Positions 17,238-25,983 of a DNA stretch of 64,000 bases are shown here, in pieces (position 1 is the stretch's first letter; each line of letters opens with the position of its first letter). A program made the position numbers and the translations under genes. Under the pieces are notes generated by a model. It saw only the letters and a program-made list of their open reading frames with translations, was not told the DNA's origin and ran no database searches. Source of the DNA: Tardiphaga robiniae (lineage in GTDB: Bacteria > Pseudomonadota > Alphaproteobacteria > Rhizobiales > Xanthobacteraceae); assembly GCF_013359755.1 (NCBI RefSeq), contig NZ_JABMCJ010000078.1:62001-126000 (forward strand), in the 5' to 3' direction.

Positions 17238-18182
17238 TCATCGCGGGCTGATCTTGCTGCGCACCGATGCCTGCGTCACGAAACTGTTGGGCGGCACGTC
17301 TTCGGTCAACCAGACATTGCCGCCGATAGTGGAGCCGCTTCCGACCACGATGCGTCCTAGAATGGTTGCGCCCGCATAGATGATGACATCGTCCTCGATG
17401 ATCGGATGGCGCGCATTGCCCTTGATGGCCTTGCCCTCGTGATCGGTGGGGAAGTGCCGGGCTCCAAGCGTTACCGCCTGATAGATTCGGACGCGATCGC
17501 CGACGATGGCAGTTTCGCCGATCACGACGCCGGTGCCATGGTCGATGAAGATGCTGGCGCCAAGACGCGCGCCCGGGTGAATGTCGATTCCCGTTGCGCT
17601 ATGCGCCAGCTCGGCGATCAGCCGCGCCACCATCGTCGCCCCAAGATTGTAGAGCAGGTGCGCGACGCGGTGATGGATGATCGCCACCATGCCGGGATAG
17701 CCAATCAGGATTTCGGGGAAGCTCGTCGCAGCAGGATCCCCCACGAAGGCGGCCCTGAGATCGCTGACCAGCCTGCCTCGGATCTCCGGCAGCCGGGCGG
17801 CGAAGTCACGCGTCAGCGCAACGGCGTCCTCGAAATGTCGCTCGGTCGGCGCACCGTCGGAAACGAAAGTCTGCCCGCGGTAGACTTGCTCGAGCAAGCC
17901 ATCCAGCGCGGCGCCCAGTTTGCCTTCGACAAACGCGTCGATGCTTTCGGTGCCGAAATCGGAACGCCCGTAATGCCGGGGAAACAATGCCTCGGTGAGG
18001 CTCTTGAGCACCTCCGCGAGGGCTTCGCGCGACGGCGCCCGTCTGTTCGGCCCACGCTGCCAGATATTGTGGGCAACATCGCGGGACTCGCGCAGCCCGG
18101 CAACGATCGTACCCAGGTCCCAGAGTGGCGCCGGACCGTCCCGATCTGTGTCTTGCTTGACGTCCTCGGCAACCCTCGACAT
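17238..18182 (-). CDS. cysE: Serine O-acetyltransferase, EpsC type
   Basis: 314 residues, longer than enteric CysE because of the N-terminal helical domain typical of the EpsC/SrpH branch (about residues 1-190). The left-handed beta-helix follows, with hexapeptide turns in TGIDIHPGARLGASIFIDHG, TGVVIGETAIVGDRVRIYQA and NARHPIIEDDVIIYAGATIL. HPGA and DHGTGVVIGE hold the catalytic His/Asp and acetyl-CoA contacts. It makes O-acetylserine, the acceptor for sulfide in cysteine synthesis, so it links sulfur released by this cluster to assimilation. It converges on the MetQ-type gene. Confidence 0.92.
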   Translation of the reverse strand: MSRVAEDVKQDTDRDGPAPLWDLGTIVAGLRESRDVAHNIWQRGPNRRAPSREALAEVLKSLTEALFPRHYGRSDFGTESIDAFVEGKLGAALDGLLEQVYRGQTFVSDGAPTERHFEDAVALTRDFAARLPEIRGRLVSDLRAAFVGDPAATSFPEILIGYPGMVAIIHHRVAHLLYNLGATMVARLIAELAHSATGIDIHPGARLGASIFIDHGTGVVIGETAIVGDRVRIYQAVTLGARHFPTDHEGKAIKGNARHPIIEDDVIIYAGATILGRIVVGSGSTIGGNVWLTEDVPPNSFVTQASVRSKISPR

Positions 18183-18741
18183 CGCGGCTCCCCTGTTGCG
18201 ATCTCACGCAGCTGCAACTGTGACTCATGAGCCAGGGACAAGGAATTCCAAAAGTGCAGCATTTTCGATACGTCCATGCTTCCTTCACAGGCGCCGACCT
18301 CACGTCACATGCCTTCGCTTCCGATACGATCGCGTTCGAGCACGCGAACCGGCATGCGCGCTGCTTCCAAGGCTGTGCAAGCTGCACGGCGGAACGATTT
18401 TACCGTGATCGGATGGCTGCTGCCGTCGCCAAACAGCCGTTCATTCGCCGCACATGCCTGCGCGCAGCATCGTCGTCGTTGCGGTGCCGATAAATTTGGA
18501 TGGTCATTTCATTGACGAACGAACGCCGACGTCGGATATTCCTCACACAGATTATGCACTTCGGAATGACTGCAATGACCGCATATGAGACAACAGTAGT
18601 GAGCCAGTCGCGCAAGCGCGTGACCTGCCGCTGCGTGTCCGCGGCCACCGGCGCGTGTTGTTGATTCCGGCGTAACGACTCACACCGAACATCCCATCAC
18701 TCATTGATAGGATCGCTGCCTCGGCGGCGAACAGAACGCGC
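18183..18741. other. Intergenic stretch without supported gene
   Basis: 559 bases upstream of the acetyltransferase gene, which is read leftwards, and of a small plus-strand gene. Several open frames cross it (for example 18227-18493 and 18400-18648), but they are rich in Arg, Cys and Ser, lack ribosome binding sites and show no recognisable motif. It presumably holds the acetyltransferase promoter near its left end. Confidence 0.4.
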
Positions 18742-18957
18742 ATGTCGAATGCCTATGTCATCGAAGTCTTCAATCGCACTGCCGGAATCGTCGTCGCCGA
18801 AGAGCGCGGATTTCGTTTCTTTTCATCAGAACCTGCCTTCGACACGCTCGAAGGCGACCATTTCGGATCGGCCCGTGCAGCGGAACGCGCAGCGAAGGCA
18901 CTCATAGACCAGCGAAGTCACAAGGCTAGCCAATCCCGTATCGCCACGGCTCGCTGA
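18742..18957 (+). CDS. Small hypothetical protein
   Basis: 71 residues beginning MSNAYVIEVFNRTAGIVVAE, followed by FRFFSSEPAFDTLEGDHFGS and AARAAERAAKALIDQ-like helical sequence. The balanced composition and beta-strand-then-helix pattern look like a real soluble domain. I do not recognise the family with certainty; similar short proteins are annotated as hypothetical in Bradyrhizobium relatives. No clear ribosome binding site precedes the ATG. It stands alone between the cysE-like gene and the next small membrane-protein gene. Confidence 0.5.
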   Translation: MSNAYVIEVFNRTAGIVVAEERGFRFFSSEPAFDTLEGDHFGSARAAERAAKALIDQRSHKASQSRIATAR

Positions 18958-19148
18958 GTTCGAGACTGTCCTCGCCCGACCAGAACGACAATCAGCGTCG
19001 AACGAACAAAATTGCCCGGCGCAGACGGCATGGAGAATATTACTCCACGCCGGAACGCCCCGACGTGCTGATCATCATTATTTATGGCACGCGCTTGCGT
19101 AGACCGGATTTATCGCCTTGTTATCTGCAAATGTCGCGTTGGAGAACG

Positions 19149-19304
19149 ATGATGCGTGAACTATCGGCGGAAGCCCGGTTGCATAGCCGTGCGCGCGCGT
19201 CGTCGAACCGCACAGCGGTGCGCCTGCACACGGCTGCCGTTTACGGCGCATTTGCGCTAATCGCAGCCATCGTGTTCGGCGCGACATCGGTGCGCCCATT
19301 TTGA
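19149..19304 (+). CDS. Small single-span membrane protein
   Basis: 51 residues. The ATG at 19149, or the adjacent ATG at 19152, has GGAG 4-7 bases upstream, much better than the longer frame starting at 19065. A basic N-terminal half (ELSAEARLHSRARASSNRTA) precedes one hydrophobic helix (AAVYGAFALIAAIVFGATSV) and a short RPF tail. It is a third tiny membrane protein among the sulfur genes and lies 58 bases before the SsuD-like gene on the same strand. Function unknown. Confidence 0.45.
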   Translation: MMRELSAEARLHSRARASSNRTAVRLHTAAVYGAFALIAAIVFGATSVRPF

Positions 19305-19362
19305 TAACGGCACGGGACGGTGAGTCGCACGCAAAAATGCGATCCCATCGTCAGAGGACATC

Positions 19363-20433
19363 ATGAGCGATCGTTCGGAGTTTCTTTGGTACATCCCGAA
19401 TGACGTGAAGGCAGGTCACCGCGGCGATGTCGTCGACCCAAACCACAACAGCGTCGAGACGCTTGCCGACCAGGCGCAAGCGCTGGAACGTCATGGGTGG
19501 CAAGGCGCGCTGATCGGAACCGGCTGGGGAAGGCCGGACACATTCACCGTCGCGTCAGTACTGGCGGCCCGAACGACGCGTTTCGAGCCGCTGATAGCCA
19601 TCCGCCCGGGCTATTGGCAGCCGGCGCATTTTGCATCTGCCGCAGCCACACTGGATCAATTGAGCGGTGGCCGGGTTCGCATCAATATCGTCTCGGGCAA
19701 GGACAATCTGGCGGCTTACGGCGATGACGAAGCCGACTCGTCGCAGCGATATGCGCGGACCAAGGAGTTCATGCGCATCGTCCGGCGACTATGGACCGAA
19801 GAAAACGTCACCTATTCCGGCTCACATTTTCGCGTTTCCGACTCGACCGCGGCGCCGCGCATCGTCCAGCGCGGCAATCGCCGACATCCGAAGCTGTATT
19901 TCGGCGGGGCGTCGGACGCGGCCGAGCACGTCGCCGCAACTGAAGCCGATGTCCAGCTGTTCTGGGGCGAACCGCTTGGCGACGTCAAACAGCGCATCGA
20001 ACGGCTCAAGAGCTTAAGTCAGCGCCTTGATCGGGATCTCCCGCCCCTTGAGTTTGGACTCAGGATCACGACGCTTGTCCGGGAGAGCTCCGCCGAAGCC
20101 TGGGCTGCGGCGGAAGCCAAGGTTGCCGACATGGCGCAGAAAGCAGGCGCGGGCTGGAACGACCACGGCCCTGCCATCGCAATCGGCCAACGACGACTGC
20201 TCGACCTGCAGGCCCGCGGCGACGTCCTTGACGACAATCTCTATACGGCACCAGGAAAATTCGGCGCAGCCGGCGCCGGCACCACCTGGCTGGTCGGTTC
20301 GGCATCCGAAGTGGCCAGCTCGCTGCAGAAATACCGCGATCTCGGCATCAAGTATTTCATCCTGTCCGACACGCCCTATCTGGCGGAGATCGAGCGGCAA
20401 GGCAAAATACTCCTGCCTTTGCTTCGAGATTGA
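19363..20433 (+). CDS. SsuD-like alkanesulfonate monooxygenase
   Basis: 356-residue LLM flavoprotein. The N-terminus FLWYIPNDVKAGHRG is followed by ALIGTGWGRPDTFTVASVLA, LIAIRPGYWQPAHFASAAAT and LDQLSGGRVRINIVSGKDN, all SsuD-like. The C-terminal block ends KYRDLGIKYFILSDTPYLAE, close to the partial protein at the left edge of the window. AGAGGAC lies just before the ATG. It should oxidise alkanesulfonates with FMNH2 from a reductase encoded elsewhere. It is the fifth LLM oxygenase in 20 kb and marks the right edge of the sulfur cluster. Confidence 0.9.
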   Translation: MSDRSEFLWYIPNDVKAGHRGDVVDPNHNSVETLADQAQALERHGWQGALIGTGWGRPDTFTVASVLAARTTRFEPLIAIRPGYWQPAHFASAAATLDQLSGGRVRINIVSGKDNLAAYGDDEADSSQRYARTKEFMRIVRRLWTEENVTYSGSHFRVSDSTAAPRIVQRGNRRHPKLYFGGASDAAEHVAATEADVQLFWGEPLGDVKQRIERLKSLSQRLDRDLPPLEFGLRITTLVRESSAEAWAAAEAKVADMAQKAGAGWNDHGPAIAIGQRRLLDLQARGDVLDDNLYTAPGKFGAAGAGTTWLVGSASEVASSLQKYRDLGIKYFILSDTPYLAEIERQGKILLPLLRD

Positions 20434-20842
20434 TTTGCACGGCACCATCCGTCCTGATCCGGATTGGCACCATCATTCTCTGTCCTGTTCGAACCAGCCT
20501 ATTGCTACCTCGATCTTGCGCTCGATACGCCTGAAGAAGACGCGCATTATATAATTGATATCATTATATAATTTATGGGAGCGCCTTTAGGCTCAATCTT
20601 GCCGAGGTCCACTTTGCGGCCCGTTCGCGCTTCCAGAAGGACGATGTAGCCCGTCCGGAATGCAGCGCCAGCTTCCGCCGGATCGCTTTCGTACCGACGA
20701 GGTAACCAGGCGGATATCTCTGCCCAGTTCGCGATACTCTGGCGCGCGCGAATTTAATTGTGGCGGCCTGCCGTAAGTGATTGAATTTTCAGCAACTCGA
20801 CTCAACTAATGATGGAGATACTTCGCCAGCGAGGTTACTGCC
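20434..20842. other. Intergenic stretch with AT-rich palindrome and a doubtful reading frame
   Basis: 409 bases. The palindrome at 20546-20572 is the main structure. On the minus strand between about 20750 and 20560, one frame reads NWAEISAWLPRRYESD, then AFRTGYIVLLEARTGRKVDL. This looks protein-like but is preceded by a stop and has no start codon, so it may be a gene remnant. A second minus-strand frame starts at 20805, but its composition is poor. Confidence 0.35.
20546..20572. repeat. AT-rich nested palindrome
   Basis: ATTATATAAT (20546-20555), TGATATCA (20556-20563) and TTATATAAT (20564-20572). The outer arms are inverted repeats of each other and the centre is itself a palindrome, giving a nearly perfect 27-base symmetrical element in an otherwise GC-rich region, 113 bases after the SsuD-like gene. 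It could be a terminator-like stem or a protein-binding site. Confidence 0.6.
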
Positions 20843-21001
20843 ATGCTTGCCGAGAAGTTTTTTCTGGTGCTCGAGACAATCAGAAGCCACGCCTCCGATG
20901 ATAAGCCATCCGGTGGTAGATCATCTCCAGTCGTGACCGGTCCCGTACCGCAGATCCCGATCAAACCGCCAGGCGAAAAGCAAATTAAGACCGCCAACTG
21001 A
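20843..21001 (+). CDS. Short conserved-type protein (MLAEKFFLVLE...)
   Basis: 52 residues: MLAEKFFLVLETIRSH, then an acidic Ser/Gly-rich middle, and a Pro/Lys tail (VPQIPIKPPGEKQIKTAN). I recall very similar short proteins with the same N-terminus and a VP-x-K-P-type tail in Bradyrhizobium and Rhodopseudomonas genomes, always annotated hypothetical; this is memory, not a search. GAGG lies 8 bases before the ATG. It is too short to assign a fold; an amphipathic N-terminal helix and a disordered tail are likely. Confidence 0.55.
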   Translation: MLAEKFFLVLETIRSHASDDKPSGGRSSPVVTGPVPQIPIKPPGEKQIKTAN

Positions 21002-21167
21002 GGCAGCTTTTTGCTTTTCACGAATGTGGGCGTTCGCACCATTCGAACAGCCCTGAGTCCCGCTGGTCCCGATCGATCTGGAAATTGCCGTCGTAATTTG
21101 CCGCGTCATGCCAACGCCAACTTGGACATGTCTTGTCGTTGTCATAGAATATTCACACGGCCTTCCG

Positions 21168-22769
21168 ATGGAGCTACCGTTGAACGCCCAGCAGCCAATC
21201 CTGCCCGATTTCGGCGCGCCAATTGCCGTGCGACCGGGCGAACAGGCGGAAATCGAACTTAAGCTGCTGGCGCCGCAAGGTATCCTCGAAAAACTGCGCG
21301 AGATGCCCGTCATCGTGCAGCATGCGCGCAATCGCGGCGTGGTCCGCCGGCTGGAGACAATTTATTACGACACACCGGAGAGAGCGCTGTTTCAACGCGG
21401 CATGTCACTGCGCGTGCGACGCAGCGGCAAGCATTTCATTCAGACATTGAAGCTTCTGCCCGACATCGGGCGGCCGTTAGCGCGACGGCAGTGGGAAACA
21501 TCGGTTGACAGTATGACTCCCGATCTGGCGCGACTTCCTGGCGCCGAGATCGGCGATCCGCTGACGACGCTTACGCCCGATGCGCTCGTGCCAGCGTTTG
21601 CAACAAGAGTTCGCCGGCATGCACGGCAGCTCGATCTGCCTGATGCGTCAGTTGAAGTCGCCTTCGACGTGGGGACTATCGAGGCCGGTACGCGTCAAGA
21701 AGTCCTGTCCGAGATCGAGCTCGAATTGAAGAGCGGCAACGCCGGCGCGCTGTTTGATCTCGGAACGCAGTTGCTCGATGCCGCGCCGCTGCAGGTCGGC
21801 ACACGGAGCAAGGCAGAACGCGGTTATGCGCTGGCGTTCAATGTCATGCAACCGGCAGTGAAAGCCGAACCTGTCAACATCACTGCCGAGCGCGCGGTTG
21901 ACGACGTCATTGCGCTGCTGGGAGGCGCCTGCTGGCATCATCTCCTGCGCAATCATGCGGTGGCAAAGGCGGGATCCGACCCCGAAGGCGTGCACCAGAT
22001 GCGCATCGCTTTGCGCCGTTTGCGCACGATCTGTGCGCTGTTCCGGCGCGAGATCCCATCGCCCTCGTTTGAGGCGATCAACAGCGAAGCGAGGTGGCTG
22101 ATGCGACAGCTCGGCCGAACCCGCGATTGGGACGTTTTCGCCACCACGATCGTTTCTCGCGTGGCGACGACCACGCCGGAGGTCGACTTCGGCGGCTTGC
22201 GCGAGGCAATCGAGCGGCAGCGCAAGTCGAGCTATGGCAGCCTGCAGGCGGTTCTCGACGATCCGCGCTACAGCCGTTTTCTGCTTTCGCTCGGGCACTG
22301 GGTCGAGCGCCGCAGCTGGCGCAACGATATCGACAGCGATGCGCTGGCTGTCCTGTCGCAGCCAATACCGGCGCTCGCTGACAAAATTCTGGCGCGACAG
22401 CAGCGGAAGGTGCGCAAGCGTGGCACGCACTTCCGGCAGCTCGACACCGCTGCACGGCACAGTCTCAGGATCCAGCTCAAGAGGCTGCGCTATGCGGCAG
22501 AATTCTTCTTGCCACTTTACACCGGCCATGCGCCCGCCAAGCGCTACGTGGCTCGGCTCGCCAGACTCCAAAAAAGTCTGGGACGCGTGTGCGACATCGC
22601 AAGTATCCGCGGATTGCTCCGTTCGGTCAGGCAGGACGATCAGGCCGCGCTTCATCTCTCCATCGGCACCGTGACGGGCTGGCAGGTCCGCGACGAGATT
22701 GCAGCCGCGACAACGCTGCGCAAGAAATGGCGGCGCTTTAAGGCGACGCCGGCATTCTGGGACCGGTAA
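21168..22769 (+). CDS. CYTH and CHAD domain protein (inorganic triphosphatase-like)
   Basis: 533 residues from the ATG at 21168; an ATG at 21108 is possible but adds unrelated sequence. The N-terminal CYTH domain shows the E-x-E-x-K motif (EIELK, residues 28-32), ETIYYDTPERALFQRGMSLR and later EIELELKSG. The C-terminal CHAD domain begins about residue 245 with GVHQMRIALRRLRTICALFR and contains LGRTRDWDVFATTI and LRIQLKRLRYAAEFFLPLY, with its conserved His and basic residues. Relatives hydrolyse inorganic triphosphate or bind polyphosphate. It stands alone between poorly coding regions. Confidence 0.9.
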   Translation: MELPLNAQQPILPDFGAPIAVRPGEQAEIELKLLAPQGILEKLREMPVIVQHARNRGVVRRLETIYYDTPERALFQRGMSLRVRRSGKHFIQTLKLLPDIGRPLARRQWETSVDSMTPDLARLPGAEIGDPLTTLTPDALVPAFATRVRRHARQLDLPDASVEVAFDVGTIEAGTRQEVLSEIELELKSGNAGALFDLGTQLLDAAPLQVGTRSKAERGYALAFNVMQPAVKAEPVNITAERAVDDVIALLGGACWHHLLRNHAVAKAGSDPEGVHQMRIALRRLRTICALFRREIPSPSFEAINSEARWLMRQLGRTRDWDVFATTIVSRVATTTPEVDFGGLREAIERQRKSSYGSLQAVLDDPRYSRFLLSLGHWVERRSWRNDIDSDALAVLSQPIPALADKILARQQRKVRKRGTHFRQLDTAARHSLRIQLKRLRYAAEFFLPLYTGHAPAKRYVARLARLQKSLGRVCDIASIRGLLRSVRQDDQAALHLSIGTVTGWQVRDEIAAATTLRKKWRRFKATPAFWDR

Positions 22770-23171
22770 AGTTCGTCGCGCTCATCTACGGGCGTGACGG
22801 CGCGCACCTCAATGATCGAGAAGCACTACGCCCGTTGGATTTCTGATGCCTGGAAGAGTTAGTCGTGCGATCTGTAGTTCCACTCCTTCCTCGAGATGAG
22901 GCCTGATGCATCTTTTACGAGGGGCAGTGATTGCGGCCACAGCGTGCCACCTAAAGCAATGCCGCTCATGAAATATTGAATGAAGCAATATCGATGGCAT
23001 AGGCAGTTCCGATCAACTCGGTGTAGTTGCCGCATCTCGCGCCGGTGCCGCACGGCCGTTGGTTATCCGCACTCGGTGCCATATCAGCAGTAAGGCTTGC
23101 AAAGCTGTGGTGATGCCAGCTGCATCCTGCATTGTTTGTTGATTTTATTAGATTTTACAATTTCTTCCGGA
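22770..23171. other. Intergenic stretch without supported gene
   Basis: About 400 bases after the CYTH-CHAD gene. The short frames on both strands have no start signals or recognisable sequence. The region is AT-richer than its left neighbour, marking the passage to the sparse segment before the EPS locus. Confidence 0.35.
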
Positions 23172-23384
23172 TCAACCCCACCGTTCGCCCCAACCGCACT
23201 TTGCGCGCGCCCGATCAGGCCGCATACTTTCGCCTGTCCTGGGATTGTACCAAGCGCCTTGTCCGCCGGACCACGCCACTCGAATTCTGGAGCATCCAGC
23301 ATAGGTGGGAATGAGCTTGGCCAATCCCAAAAATCCGATCGCGAGCACAACGACGATTACAACCAGCAGGATGATGCCTAGCAC
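23172..23384 (-). CDS. Possible small single-span membrane protein
   Basis: A GTG at 23384 with GGAG 6 bases upstream would start a 70-residue protein opening with a very hydrophobic helix (LGIILLVVIVVVLAIGFLGL), followed by a Gly/Arg/Trp-rich tail (SGGQGAWYNPRTGES). The hydrophobic run resembles small proteins common in Bradyrhizobium relatives, but the tail is not family-like and may be read-through into non-coding DNA. Low confidence; it could equally be a remnant. Confidence 0.25.
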   Translation of the reverse strand: MLGIILLVVIVVVLAIGFLGLAKLIPTYAGCSRIRVAWSGGQGAWYNPRTGESMRPDRARAKCGWGERWG

Positions 23385-23499
23385 TTGCTCCAGATCGAAA
23401 TCCTTCCGGCACAAGCGACCCAATCGGTTGTATAGGCCGCAGGCCAAGCGGGCTTGAGAGTGAACTACGCACGATCACTCAGGAACTCGGGGCCTCGTT

Positions 23500-23913
23500 T
23501 TAAAATGAGGGATGGGTTCTGCGGATAGTGACCAAGGCATCCGGAAGTGGCTGAGCGCCTTCATCGGCTGCAAGAGTAATACGATCGACCTTGCTGAGGA
23601 ACACAAACGATATTTCAGCCGTGGGCCCCAAATCTTTCAAGGCGGCATAAAACGTTGCAGCCTCGCACGCGCTTGCGCCTCGCACACTGATAACCGATGT
23701 CTGCCTGAAAATTCGCTGACCGTCGCACGTCACCCTACCGAGATCCTCTCGAAACTCAGAAAGAAGACATATGCCTTTCGCGACCTCAACAGAACTCGCA
23801 TCGAACGCTAACGTCGGATGTCCATCAATCTCTACGGCAAACAACAGTCGATCACTGAAAGGATCGGTCACGAGAATATTCCTTTCCCGATAATAGTTAG
23901 TGACAGCTTCCAT
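23500..23913 (-). CDS. Hypothetical protein
   Basis: 137 residues beginning MEAVTNYYRERNILVTDPFS, with beta-rich stretches (DRLLFAVEIDGHPTLAFDAS, GQRIFRQTSVISVRGASACE) and an end ALVTIRRTHPSF. Composition is normal for a soluble protein and the opposite strand is poor, so the frame is probably genuine. No ribosome binding site is obvious and no family is recognised. The gene stands alone. Confidence 0.55.
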   Translation of the reverse strand: MEAVTNYYRERNILVTDPFSDRLLFAVEIDGHPTLAFDASSVEVAKGICLLSEFREDLGRVTCDGQRIFRQTSVISVRGASACEAATFYAALKDLGPTAEISFVFLSKVDRITLAADEGAQPLPDALVTIRRTHPSF

Positions 23914-24185
23914 AAATTGTATTCTGATACTGTTCGCAAAAACCCACTCTTAAAGGGGGATGTTTTCAAAAGCCGAGCGCACATATCCGTCGTGACGCTT
24001 AATCCAGACGATTATTTACGCCGCGAGGTACCGCGATGAAGGCTGTTAACAGCACAAGTCGATCGTGCATCTCGCGTCAATTGGCCTTTCCGTGAATCGA
24101 ATCCAGCTTATCTTGTCAATCCCATCTCCTTAACAAGAACATGAAATCAATTTCTACAATCTAAACCGAGACCCGAGCCAGACGC
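23914..24185. other. AT-rich divergent gap
   Basis: 272 bases between two diverging hypothetical genes. The plus-strand frame starting at 23818 lies mainly opposite the gene at 23500-23913 and has no independent support. Nothing else was recognised. Confidence 0.35.
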
Positions 24186-24413
24186 ATGGGCAAGACAGAG
24201 ACGACACCAACCGAAATTATCCGCATGATCTCTGCTGAAGCTACCCGACTCATCGGCCCGTGGCCCAGCAACCTGGATATATTTGTATTTCGCGTGGATG
24301 ACAGCTGGGAATGCCTGATAACACCGACCAATAATCCAACCGAAGCTAAATTCCGAGATGTGGCGTTGCAGATCGGCCTTTCACTCGAACGCAGTTTTAA
24401 GCTCAGGGTATGA
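24186..24413 (+). CDS. Small hypothetical protein
   Basis: 75 residues: TEIIRMISAEATRLIGPWPS, then LDIFVFRVDDSWECLITPTN and EAKFRDVALQIGLSLERSF. Helix-strand-helix composition is convincing for a small folded domain. Short proteins of this style occur singly in rhizobial genomes, but I cannot name a family. It ends 168 bases before the terminus of the convergent acyltransferase gene. Confidence 0.55.
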   Translation: MGKTETTPTEIIRMISAEATRLIGPWPSNLDIFVFRVDDSWECLITPTNNPTEAKFRDVALQIGLSLERSFKLRV

Positions 24414-24580
24414 AACCTATTTTTGCGGCCTCGTATTCTCCTTACCAACTCGAAATCCTCTTGCGAAATTGACACGACGTTGGGGCAACTAAGCCTCAGC
24501 ACAGCGATTTCGATCTGCTGCCTTTCCCATACTTTTGCAGGCAAGCTGTTATCCCGAGAGCTATCAGTTCGGTGTCTAGA

Positions 24581-25927
24581 TTACCGGGAATTATCGCGAG
24601 CCCCAACGGCCCGGGCGTCGGGCAAAAGTAGATCTTCTTTCCTCGTTGAGTTTGTAGTCGACGCATACTCTTCGATAACTCTCCGAGAAGCGAATGCCGT
24701 TTCTGTCTCGGTCGCTATCGTTCTCACAGCTTTCGCGACGAACGCCTTGACCGATGAAGTGTGTATTTCGAACAGGCGATAAAACGCAACAGATAGCGCA
24801 CCACAGAGCAGCATGAAGGACACGAAGCGAACGAGAGAGAACAACGTAAACTCGCTTGGGCCACTACTGAAGATAACGTTCAGCACCACCAAAATTGGAT
24901 AGTGTGTTGCATATAGCGAAAAACTATACTTCGCGCCGTTTGCGAGTGGGTGCAGCTGCCTTGGCATAGATGCACCCGAGAGGGTCAGCCCCACGATGCT
25001 GCCTGCGACAATCAGGCCGGTTGCCAGCTGGCTTGCCGCCCATTTCGGCGCCGCCCCCCCTACATAGAGCAGCCAGGCTCCAACGAGACCGACGCAGAAT
25101 AAGAACAGCCAACTCACGGCAGGCGCCCTAATGGCGTAAACTGCGGCGCCGAGGCACCATATCAAAAAGTAGAAGATGAATTTGGCTCCGATATGCGCCC
25201 CCGCCGGGTCATGTCTTTCTGCATACCAAAACAAGGCAAGAATGCCGATGATCAAAAATGTAAAACTGGGACGAGACCAAACGACGACAAGAGCAAAGAT
25301 CAGGACATAGTACCAGAATTCGTTGGAGAGGCTCCACAATACCAGATTTCCGGCAAACTCCGAGCATGCGATCGTCTGAAGAAATGCGACATTGCATACG
25401 GCCGTCGTCACCCCAGCGCTTGCAGAGAATAGTCTTCCTGCATCATATAGGTCGTGGCGCGTCGCAACAAATTCCTGCCAGTTCGGCAAATGTCTCGCCA
25501 AACTATATGCGCAGATGGACGTCACAAGTGCAGGCATTAACACCACATAGAGGCGAGCACCTCTCGCGGCGAAGTAATCAATCGCATTGAGCTGCCCCCA
25601 CCTTGCTCTGACGATCGCTGGTCCGCCCACGAGATAGCCACTCAAAACGAAGAAGACGATGACAGCGGCCATGCCATGCGCGCTGAGTATCTGTACAAGA
25701 GAGTAGAGATAGCTGACGGGAGAGCCATCTCCCGGGTCCGGAGACCTTTCCAGAAACATCAATTGGTAGGAGTGGAACGCAACCACCTCGATTGCAGCCA
25801 TCGTACGGGCGAGATCTAGCCATGAGGGCAGATTCGCCGGTGTCACGGCGTTGGTACGAAACCCAATCCAACCCTCATCCATGAGCTCGAGATCCTGCAA
25901 AGCGTCAGTCTGCAATTGGCACGTCAT
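24581..25927 (-). CDS. Acyltransferase 3 family (OafA/YrhL-type) membrane protein
   Basis: 448-residue polytopic membrane protein. The family signature is present: SWLDLARTMAAIEVVAFHSY near residue 40 (conserved His), FFVLSGYLVG around 95, YFAARGARLYVVLMPAL with the Arg motif, and WSLSNEFWYYVLIFAL near 200 with the conserved Glu, followed by further spans and a 70-residue cytoplasmic tail. Such enzymes transfer acetyl or other acyl groups to sugars during surface polysaccharide assembly. It diverges from the Wzz-like gene, and the shared 295-base gap holds two Crp/Fnr-box-like sequences. It opens the EPS locus. Confidence 0.88.
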   Translation of the reverse strand: MTCQLQTDALQDLELMDEGWIGFRTNAVTPANLPSWLDLARTMAAIEVVAFHSYQLMFLERSPDPGDGSPVSYLYSLVQILSAHGMAAVIVFFVLSGYLVGGPAIVRARWGQLNAIDYFAARGARLYVVLMPALVTSICAYSLARHLPNWQEFVATRHDLYDAGRLFSASAGVTTAVCNVAFLQTIACSEFAGNLVLWSLSNEFWYYVLIFALVVVWSRPSFTFLIIGILALFWYAERHDPAGAHIGAKFIFYFLIWCLGAAVYAIRAPAVSWLFLFCVGLVGAWLLYVGGAAPKWAASQLATGLIVAGSIVGLTLSGASMPRQLHPLANGAKYSFSLYATHYPILVVLNVIFSSGPSEFTLFSLVRFVSFMLLCGALSVAFYRLFEIHTSSVKAFVAKAVRTIATETETAFASRRVIEEYASTTNSTRKEDLLLPDARAVGARDNSR

Positions 25928-25969
25928 CGACCTGTGTGAACCAGCTAAACGCAGGCAGCACCCTTAGAC

Positions 25970-25983
25970 TTGACAACTCTCAA
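25970..25983. promoter_or_regulatory. Crp/Fnr-type box, one mismatch
   Basis: TTGAC-AACT-CTCAA differs at one position from the perfect TTGAC-N4-GTCAA palindromes found elsewhere in the EPS locus. It lies about 50 bases upstream of the acyltransferase start and 240 bases upstream of the Wzz-like start. Confidence 0.35.

Noticed and set aside
19085-19098. TGGCAC followed by TTGC, resembling a sigma-54 promoter
   Set aside because: The spacer between the two elements is 4 bases instead of the required 5, so it does not fit.
20593-20805. Minus-strand open frame next to the AT-rich palindrome
   Set aside because: The frame with the ATG has poor composition, while the protein-like stretch lies in another frame with no start; at most a remnant.
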